IMG/VR virus record: IMGVR_UViG_3300042543_000295
Span: 1 to 37,537 of that record
Strand: one strand, 5' to 3'
Length of the DNA: 37,537 bases
Source of the DNA: a virus
Positions 32,830 through 37,537 of the stretch are shown here, piece by piece. Within the stretch, counting starts at the first letter, position 1. Every line of letters begins with the position of its first letter. A model generated the notes under the pieces. It did no database searches. It saw only the letters and a list, made by a program, of their open reading frames with translations, and had not been told where the DNA came from. The position numbers were made by a program, and so were the translations under genes.

Positions 32830-33388
32830 CGGTCGCCTTTGCCAACACTGAGCGCAACTGCAAAAGCTCGTCTAGGGATAGCTTGGATAGGTCGGGTTTG
32901 TTGGCCGCCTCTGTCTTAATCGGCCCCCCATCTTTGCCCGTCAACTCGCTTTTTACCGGCGCATCCAACCCCAGCAGCTTGCACCGGCGCTCGATGCAAC
33001 TCATCACGCCAGCGAGAAAGGCGGGGTTGCCGTCGCGCTGCTCTCTCTCCATTGTCGCCCTGACGACGTTGGGCTTGCCGTCCTTGCTCTTGCCGTCGCT
33101 CTCCTGGCGCGCTCTGGTTCGTTCGTTTTTCGACTGCTCCCATGCGGCCCAATATTCCCGCTCCAACTCGTCCAGGCGTGCCAACTCACGCTGCTTTGCC
33201 TCGTTCATATCCATGATGGACGATTCGCGCCAACGCTGCTGAATCAGCTTGAGATCGTGATTGACTTGCCCCTGCGACACGCCAACCACCTCAGCAATGT
33301 CACGCTGCGTGCGGCCTTGTAGGTATAGGCGCGTGATCTGGACAAGGTCTTCCTCACGCTGGAATGGTGTTCGTTTTCGTGCTGCCAT
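32807..33388 (-). CDS. Terminase small subunit-like DNA-binding protein (193 aa)
   Basis: Residues 10-55 form a helix-turn-helix (DLVQITRLYLQGRTQRDIAE, VVGVSQGQVNHDLKLIQQRW). A charged coiled coil follows (about 58-110), and the C-terminus (PDLSKLSLDELLQLRSVLAK) would bind the large subunit. Its place as first gene of the leftward operon and the overlap with the large terminase support the call. AAGG lies 5 bases before the ATG. The 96-base gap to the divergent gene at 33485 holds the promoter region; a clear leftward promoter is not evident. Confidence 0.85.
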   Translation of the reverse strand: MAARKRTPFQREEDLVQITRLYLQGRTQRDIAEVVGVSQGQVNHDLKLIQQRWRESSIMDMNEAKQRELARLDELEREYWAAWEQSKNERTRARQESDGKSKDGKPNVVRATMEREQRDGNPAFLAGVMSCIERRCKLLGLDAPVKSELTGKDGGPIKTEAANKPDLSKLSLDELLQLRSVLAKATDEPANVG

Positions 33389-33436
33389 ATTAACCTTAAA
33401 GAAATCGACTTTTCTTACGAGTTTCGCCCCAAACTG

Positions 33437-33465
33437 TTGACAAGGGCGCTCCCTTGCGATATACT
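33437..33465 (+). promoter_or_regulatory. Consensus sigma70-like promoter for the radical SAM operon
   Basis: TTGACA (33437-33442), 17-base spacer and TATACT (33460-33465) predict a start near 33472, only about 13 bases before the ATG at 33485. The ribosome binding site GGAGG (33473-33477) would then be at the very 5' end of the mRNA. It lies in the divergent region with the small terminase gene. Confidence 0.8.
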
Positions 33466-33484
33466 ATCTACAGGAGGTACACAG

Positions 33485-33691
33485 ATGCAAGTTCGTAAAT
33501 CAATCAAGTTATCCGCCGACCTTTGGCGAAAGCTTGAAGCCATCGCCGCCGATGTCCAGGCCATTGCGCCACCTGGACAGGGAACCGGACAGCCGTCTTG
33601 GCGCTCACTGTTTAGCGAGATTGCAAAAGGCAATCTTATTGTTACACGAAAGGAACAAACTCATGACCAATCTCAAGACTCGAACCTATGA
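33485..33691 (+). CDS. Small protein, possibly ribbon-helix-helix-like (68 aa)
   Basis: GGAGG lies 7 bases upstream of ATG 33485. The N-terminus, MQVRKSIKLSADLWRKLEAI, has the strand-helix look of ribbon-helix-helix regulators (R-x-S-I-K-L-x-x-x-L-x-x-x-L), followed by a glycine/proline loop and a helix (SWRSLFSEIAKGNLIV). It is the first gene after a strong promoter and overlaps the radical SAM gene by 29 bases. An autoregulatory role is a reasonable guess only. Confidence 0.75.
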   Translation: MQVRKSIKLSADLWRKLEAIAADVQAIAPPGQGTGQPSWRSLFSEIAKGNLIVTRKEQTHDQSQDSNL

Positions 33692-35477
33692 ACTCGAAGA
33701 CAACGGTTGGAGCGTCAAAGGTTGCTCCATTGTCTACGCTCCTCGCGGTCAAGCTGGCGAATATGCCAAGCTTGCGACGAACCCTTACCGCGGATGCGGC
33801 CATGCCTGCGCTTATTGCCTCACGGGTGACACCATCATCCAGATGGCGGATGGCTCTACCAAGCAGCTTCGTGACATCGAAGTTGGCGATGCCGTCATCG
33901 GCGTTACCCTCAGTGACAGCAAGCGATCCTGGGGAACACGCATTACCGCCACTACAGTTTTGGCGAAAATTGCCACCCGCAAAGCCGCTTACAAAATCAC
34001 GTTGGCGGATGGCACTACGGCTGTTTGCTCTGCCGATCACCGCTGGCTTACCGAACGTGGTTGGAAATACACCGCTGATGATGGCAGTCACCGCCCACGC
34101 TTGACAACTAACAACTCGATTCGCAAGCTCGGAACTGCGACGCTTACCCCACTTGAGAGCGATGCGAATTTGGCGATTTATGATTACTCGCACAAACGCC
34201 GCCCGTCGGGGAAGACAGCGGGCGTTCAACATCGTTTTCGTTTGGCTCTCAAGGACACTTGCGCCTTGCATCGTACAAAATCCTATCTTACTCAGCATGG
34301 TATTGAAACAACTGACTTTGCTTTCCCTAGCGACGGTGAACCTATGCTTGCTATCGGCACCACTAGCCCCACGCGCTTTTCTGCAATCAAGGCAATGACT
34401 ACGCCGCAAGACGATCCAGAATGGCAGCGTGGTTGGTTGGCTGGCATCTTTGATGCAGAAGGAAGCCACGGCGTACAAGCTTTGCGAATTGCGAACTCTG
34501 ATACAGCCATCCTTGAGACTACCGAAAAAGCACTCTCCTTGTTCGGTTTTGACTATGTTCGCGAAGTCCCACCAAGTCGAGATGTTTGTTACATCCGCGT
34601 TCGTGGTGGCCGTCCCGAACATCTTAGATTCTGGCAACTGCTCAATCCTGCCATCAAGCGCAAGTTTGCCATTACTGGTCAAGCCATCAACGAAAGCGTC
34701 AAGATTGTCAGCGTTGAACCACTGAACGAAACTATGGATATGTTCGACATCATGACCGGCACTGAAAACTTTATCGCAAACGGCATGATCAGCCACAATT
34801 GTTATGTTCCGAAGGTTCTAAAAATGGATCGCCCGACCTTCGACGCTGGCGCATTCCCTCGTACTGACTTTCTTGATGCCTTACGCAAGGACGCCCGCAA
34901 GTATCAGGCGCTTGGCATTGCCGAACAGGTTATGCTCAGTTTTACCACCGACCCCTATCACCCCGGCGACAACTCGCTTACCCGTGACGTGTTGACCACG
35001 TTGCAGAGCTACGGACTTGGCGTCTGTACGCTGACAAAGGGTGGCAGTCGGTCGATTCGTGACATTGACATCTTTCGCCCTGACCGCGACGCCTTTGCCA
35101 GCACCTTGACCACACTTGACGACGATTTTAGCCGCAAGTGGGAGCGGGGCGCCCAACTTCCCGGCGACCGCATTGCGACACTCAAGGCGTTTCATGACGC
35201 CGGGATATTCACGTGGGTCAGCCTGGAGCCGACGCTGAATACCGAATCGTCGCTTGCCATCATCGAACACACGCACGAGTTTGTTGACCTGTACAAAATC
35301 GGGCGGGCTAACTACCTGCCCATGACCAACACAACCGATTGGGAAAGCTACACCTGCCGCACTCTGGAACTGGTCAACCGACTTGGCGTCAAGCATTACA
35401 TTAAAAAGGATCTTCAGCCCTTTTTACCCGCTGGTTACTACAACCCGAAATATATCAACCAGCATCATGGGGCATAA
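33663..35477 (+). CDS. Spore photoproduct lyase-like radical SAM protein interrupted by an intein (604 aa precursor, 276 aa spliced)
   Basis: ATG 33663 follows AAAGGA at good spacing. The N-extein reads KLATNPYRGCGHACAY and the C-extein CYVPKVLKMDRPTF; joined they give GCGHACAYCYVP, the CxxxCxxC cluster motif of radical SAM enzymes of the SPL-like type. C45 and C49 are in the N-extein, and the third cysteine is the +1 residue after the intein (residue 380). The rest fits a TIM-barrel: VMLSFTTDPYHPGDN, YGLGVCTLTKGG, FTWVSLEPTLN and VDLYKIGRANYL. Such phage proteins may repair or modify DNA or tRNA, but the substrate is not evident. The last 23 bases overlap the end of the convergent gene. Confidence 0.9.
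   Translation: MTNLKTRTYELEDNGWSVKGCSIVYAPRGQAGEYAKLATNPYRGCGHACAYCLTGDTIIQMADGSTKQLRDIEVGDAVIGVTLSDSKRSWGTRITATTVLAKIATRKAAYKITLADGTTAVCSADHRWLTERGWKYTADDGSHRPRLTTNNSIRKLGTATLTPLESDANLAIYDYSHKRRPSGKTAGVQHRFRLALKDTCALHRTKSYLTQHGIETTDFAFPSDGEPMLAIGTTSPTRFSAIKAMTTPQDDPEWQRGWLAGIFDAEGSHGVQALRIANSDTAILETTEKALSLFGFDYVREVPPSRDVCYIRVRGGRPEHLRFWQLLNPAIKRKFAITGQAINESVKIVSVEPLNETMDMFDIMTGTENFIANGMISHNCYVPKVLKMDRPTFDAGAFPRTDFLDALRKDARKYQALGIAEQVMLSFTTDPYHPGDNSLTRDVLTTLQSYGLGVCTLTKGGSRSIRDIDIFRPDRDAFASTLTTLDDDFSRKWERGAQLPGDRIATLKAFHDAGIFTWVSLEPTLNTESSLAIIEHTHEFVDLYKIGRANYLPMTNTTDWESYTCRTLELVNRLGVKHYIKKDLQPFLPAGYYNPKYINQHHGA
33816..34799 (+). mobile_element. LAGLIDADG intein (328 aa, in-frame) in the radical SAM gene
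   Basis: The element starts with Cys (residue 52) in CLTGDTIIQMADGSTKQL, the standard splicing block A, and has block B at AVCSADHRWLTERGW. The homing endonuclease core is visible at WLAGIFDAEGSHG. The end NFIANGMISHN followed by Cys is block F/G with the terminal His-Asn and a +1 Cys. All residues needed for splicing appear present. The insertion site is the third cysteine of the iron-sulfur motif, so only spliced protein can be active. Confidence 0.95.
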
Positions 35478-36507
35478 TTGACCACGTTTGAAATAGGACA
35501 TTCCCTTCTCTGCCACGGTAGCTGGATAAAGCCGTGGCAGAGAAACCTGAAAGCGCTGCCACCTTTTGCATAAAATCAGTCACCGTTTGCTCAAGCGCAT
35601 CGTAATCACTTCTAGTCAACTGCCGCATTGATTCGCCATCAACCATATACATTTCGGCAAGGTTGCCCTTGCCGCGAAACTTCATGTTCATTCCGTTCCC
35701 ATCGGTTAGCGATAGAACGAATGGCGTACTCTTTTTCCCTGCAATGGCATGAAAAAACATCTGAATTTCACGACCTGGACAACCTTCGTCATCAAAATCT
35801 ACGTAGTCAAAATCTAAATGTTCATTCAGGTGTTTCTCAATAAAATCACTGGCACTCATAGAGTAATCTACGTCACCATGCTGATAAGCCTTGTCAACTG
35901 TGATTACCGTGGAAAAGCGACGGCGATACCAGGCTGCCAACTGACCTGCGCCACTAAACAAGTCTAGAGCCTTATGCCCGTGCGCTTTCCATGCGGCCTC
36001 AATACGATACGCCAGCTTAAAAGGCTCAACATCATGACCATCGCCAGCATTGTACAATCTACCAGATCGTGATATTTTATCGTTCGCTTCGGTATCATCT
36101 TCGCCAAAGTCAAAATCACCCTCATCGAAACCCCACGTTAGGAGATCGCCCATGTCCCAATCGGCAAGCGCTGCCATGTCGAACTCACCGGTTGCACCGC
36201 GATGTAGATACACCGTCAACTGCTGGCGTTCCCGCTCCGTCAATTCCCGGCTGGCAACCCGCACGTCAACTTCGTAATCCATGCCGTATTGACCGGCAAG
36301 CACACTGAGCCGCTGATGCCCATTATACAGCGCATTCCCCGGCCCAATCGCCAGCGTCTCCACTTGCCCGAACGTTTCCACGCTATCGACCAGCCGCTCG
36401 GCTTGCTTCTGTTTGATCGTGCGCGGGTTATGTTCCCACGGGATCAGGTCGGCCAGCTTGCGGCGCTCATTTGTCCAGGTGATGCTTTGTGTTTTCTTCT
36501 TCGCCAC
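35455..36507 (-). CDS. ParB-like N-terminal domain fused to a Rossmann methyltransferase-like domain (350 aa)
   Basis: GTG 36507 has GAGAGGG just upstream. Residues about 15-100 are ParB/Srx-like: LIPWEHNPRTIKQKQAERLV, then ALYNGHQRLSVLAGQ with the N-G-H-Q-R signature (62-66). In other phages this domain precedes adenine methyltransferases. Here the second half has a SAM-binding-like LDLFSGAGQLAAWY (181-194), TVITVDKA as the acidic loop and FDYVDFDDEGCPGREI (233-248) at the motif IV position. That last motif is neither DPPY (adenine) nor PCQ (cytosine-5), and resembles the D-x-D-x-x-G-x-P of RNA methylases such as Trm1. Substrate is therefore open. It could modify phage or host DNA or RNA. 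Confidence 0.8.
   Translation of the reverse strand: MAKKKTQSITWTNERRKLADLIPWEHNPRTIKQKQAERLVDSVETFGQVETLAIGPGNALYNGHQRLSVLAGQYGMDYEVDVRVASRELTERERQQLTVYLHRGATGEFDMAALADWDMGDLLTWGFDEGDFDFGEDDTEANDKISRSGRLYNAGDGHDVEPFKLAYRIEAAWKAHGHKALDLFSGAGQLAAWYRRRFSTVITVDKAYQHGDVDYSMSASDFIEKHLNEHLDFDYVDFDDEGCPGREIQMFFHAIAGKKSTPFVLSLTDGNGMNMKFRGKGNLAEMYMVDGESMRQLTRSDYDALEQTVTDFMQKVAALSGFSATALSSYRGREGNVLFQTWSIMPHDAG
35506..35544. repeat. Perfect 13-bp inverted repeat near the ends of two convergent genes
   Basis: TTCTCTGCCACGG (35506-35518) and CCGTGGCAGAGAA (35532-35544) form a 13-bp stem with a 13-base loop, 28 bases past the radical SAM stop and inside the last part of the opposite coding region. There is no T tract. 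It could end the rightward transcript or be a protein-binding palindrome. Confidence 0.6.
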
Positions 36508-36509
36508 GT

Positions 36510-36587
36510 CTACCCTCTCACCTCATACACAATAACCACCGCCAGCAGCGTCAACAGTAGCAACGCCGCGACGGTTTCCAGGTTCAT
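36510..36587 (-). CDS. Tiny single-pass membrane peptide (25 aa)
   Basis: ATG 36587 overlaps the stop of the upstream gene as ATGA, and TAG lies at 36510-36512, 2 bases before the next GTG start. The peptide is MNLETVAALLLLTLLAVVIV followed by YEVRG, a single hydrophobic helix with charged ends. Its exact fit between two genes supports translation by coupling, but a separate ribosome binding site is weak and the length is minimal. Confidence 0.4.
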   Translation of the reverse strand: MNLETVAALLLLTLLAVVIVYEVRG

Positions 36588-37006
36588 CGCTTCACGCCAA
36601 CGGCGGCGGCAATCTCGTCAAGCGTCGCTTGGTTGGCGGCTTGGTGTTCAGCCCAGGTGTAAGGCGCATCCCCTGCCGCCTCGTACACAGTGCCGGGATT
36701 GACAATGCTCTCTACGCCATACACCACCGGAATACCGCGCCGCCTTGCCTCTGCCACCTCCGCATCAGCGCCTTTCGACTCACCGGGCAGCCGTACAACC
36801 AAATCTGCCACACTCACCATTGTCATGCACCATTGCATCCAACGTTCATAACTGGCGGGGTGGCGCTCGTCAACGTAGTGACTCAGCAGCGGTGCAATCG
36901 GCTGGTGGCCGGCGTCACGCAATACGGCGAAGGCGTCAATCTGCACGTTGACGGCGGCTTGTTTGTCGTCGTAGCCGCTGTAGGGCGATGCGATGTAGAT
37001 GATCAC
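36584..37006 (-). CDS. DUF4406/nucleoside 2-deoxyribosyltransferase-like protein (140 aa)
   Basis: The start MIIYIASPYSGYDDKQAAVN is typical: a strand ending in ASPYSG that cradles the base, followed by a helix. PIAPLLSHYVDERHP (37-51), W-rich LL-YERWMQWCMTMVSVADLVVRLPGES and ADAEVAEARRRGIPVVY complete the Rossmann-like nucleosidase pattern (G-E-S-x-G-x-x-x-E). Family members hydrolyse or exchange the N-glycosidic bond of deoxynucleosides; in phages this may feed nucleotide scavenging or modified-base synthesis. The protein is close to normal length. It ends in an ATGA overlap with the membrane peptide. Confidence 0.82.
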   Translation of the reverse strand: MIIYIASPYSGYDDKQAAVNVQIDAFAVLRDAGHQPIAPLLSHYVDERHPASYERWMQWCMTMVSVADLVVRLPGESKGADAEVAEARRRGIPVVYGVESIVNPGTVYEAAGDAPYTWAEHQAANQATLDEIAAAVGVKR

Positions 37007-37009
37007 GGC

Positions 37010-37336
37010 CTATACCCCGTCCACATAGTAATCAATATCGTAATTCATCGCCAGCGACGCGGACAGGTTGACGAACACAGCCTCGTTTTGGCCGCAGTAG
37101 ACGCGCTTATCTGTCTCATTTTCGCCGCTCAAGTCCTCGACAATGCCCTGCGCTTTTGTCGCCATAAAGAAGCGCTTAAGCGATGTGCTGCCCGATTTAA
37201 GCAGCACCACCTGATCGCCGTCCACTTCCGCCTGGATACGCCAGCCGTAAATCACAATGCGCAGACCCGCGCCAGGTGCGGCAATGACGGCGGTGCCGTC
37301 GCCACTTGTGTTGCGTGTACCAAATGCTCGTGCCAC
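37010..37336 (-). CDS. Small beta-rich structural-type protein (108 aa)
   Basis: I take GTG 37336, giving MARAFGTRNTSGDGTAVI, with AGGA about 10 bases upstream; the longer frame to 37453 runs through the neighbouring gene and is cysteine/arginine-rich noise. The body is a beta-sandwich pattern: APGAGLRIVIYGWRIQAEVD, DQVVLLKSGSTSLKRF, NEAVFVNLSASLAMNYDIDY and a terminal YYVDGV. Small proteins with this strand order are common among phage decoration and fibre-associated proteins. The exact role is unknown. It ends 3 bases before the deoxyribosyltransferase-like gene. Confidence 0.7.
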   Translation of the reverse strand: MARAFGTRNTSGDGTAVIAAPGAGLRIVIYGWRIQAEVDGDQVVLLKSGSTSLKRFFMATKAQGIVEDLSGENETDKRVYCGQNEAVFVNLSASLAMNYDIDYYVDGV

Positions 37337-37347
37337 GTTATTTTTTC

Positions 37348-37537
37348 CTAACTGATGGCCTGCACGCCAGCAGGCTGAACCATAAATATGCCAGTCACCA
37401 GCGTGTAACCCTCGTCTGCAACTGGCGTCGTATCGAAGCCCTTTGCCCACCAACGATATGTACCCGGCGTAACACCGGTTACGCCGATGGCGATTTTCAC
37501 CAAAAACGATGTGCCGTCAACGATTGTCAATGCGCCA
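37348..37537 (-). CDS. Partial beta-rich protein cut by the window edge (C-terminal 62 aa visible)
   Basis: The reading frame is open to the right edge and stops at TAG (37348-37350), 11 bases before the next start. Visible sequence includes TIVDGTSFLVKIAIGVTG, TPGTYRWWAKGFDTTPVAD and TLVTGIFMVQPAG. The pattern of an extended beta domain with a 'l..GtY.w...' core resembles small phage immunoglobulin-like structural proteins. The start is outside the window, so length and function are open. Confidence 0.6.
   Translation of the reverse strand, partial: GALTIVDGTSFLVKIAIGVTGVTPGTYRWWAKGFDTTPVADEGYTLVTGIFMVQPAGVQAIS

Noticed and set aside
33642-34796. 384-aa leftward frame opposite the intein
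   Set aside because: It mirrors the intein and N-extein codons, is cysteine/serine/arginine-rich, lacks a ribosome binding site, and the opposite strand has unmistakable intein and radical SAM motifs.
37010-37453. Long version (147 aa) of the small beta-rich gene
   Set aside because: The extra N-terminus overlaps the upstream gene, is composition-wise out of place and lacks a ribosome binding site; GTG 37336 fits the gap between genes.
1-37537. Integrated prophage
   Set aside because: No integrase, excisionase, repressor of lambda type, att-site repeat or flanking host gene is visible, so integration cannot be supported from this window.

Overview
The window is part of the genome of a tailed bacterial virus with siphovirus-type gene content, at roughly 55-57% G+C by eye. 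It shows Shine-Dalgarno sequences, frequent GTG starts, stop/start overlaps and sigma70-like promoters, so the host is a bacterium. No integrase, attachment site, rRNA, tRNA or host gene is visible. I cannot tell prophage from lytic phage, and nothing here fixes the host phylum.

Left arm (1-4204, + strand). Two tiny membrane proteins and a small zinc-ribbon protein precede the most unusual part of the window, a compact type V-like CRISPR module. It begins with a near-consensus promoter (848-876). Next come a structured RNA with two segments complementary to the CRISPR repeat (candidate tracrRNA, about 883-1072), a four-repeat/three-spacer array (1220-1471), and a TnpB/Cas12-like effector of 504 aa. 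The RuvC acidic positions of this effector appear to be replaced (T/M/G instead of D/E/D) while its zinc ribbon is intact. A ParB/sulfiredoxin-like coiled-coil gene overlaps the effector's 3' end, and a hairpin terminator closes the unit. No cas1, cas2 or cas4 is present. The best reading is a phage-borne RNA-guided DNA-binding system that probably does not cut, acting as a repressor of host or rival-phage genes, possibly with the ParB-like protein as partner.

Central block (4213-33388, - strand). This is the virion operon, read from right to left: small terminase, large terminase, portal, Mu F-like head morphogenesis protein, a LuxR-type HTH protein and an internal terminator. It continues with a 2H-phosphoesterase/DUF2213 protease/scaffold fusion, a decoration-like protein, major capsid protein, connector and tail-completion genes, tail tube, and a tail-assembly chaperone with a -1 ribosomal frameshift. 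The last part holds a virion-morphogenesis protein, a 1518-aa tape measure with eleven 17-residue repeats, tail-tip proteins, a 2350-aa fibre, a secreted metzincin-like protease and three small unknown genes. One + strand membrane-protein gene (20801-21052) sits inside this block, upstream of the tape measure.

Right arm (33437-37537). A consensus promoter drives a small protein and a spore-photoproduct-lyase-like radical SAM protein whose [4Fe-4S] motif is split by a LAGLIDADG intein. It meets, tail to tail, a - strand group: a ParB-domain/methyltransferase-fold fusion, a 25-residue membrane peptide, a DUF4406-like nucleoside 2-deoxyribosyltransferase relative and two small beta-rich proteins, the last cut by the window edge.
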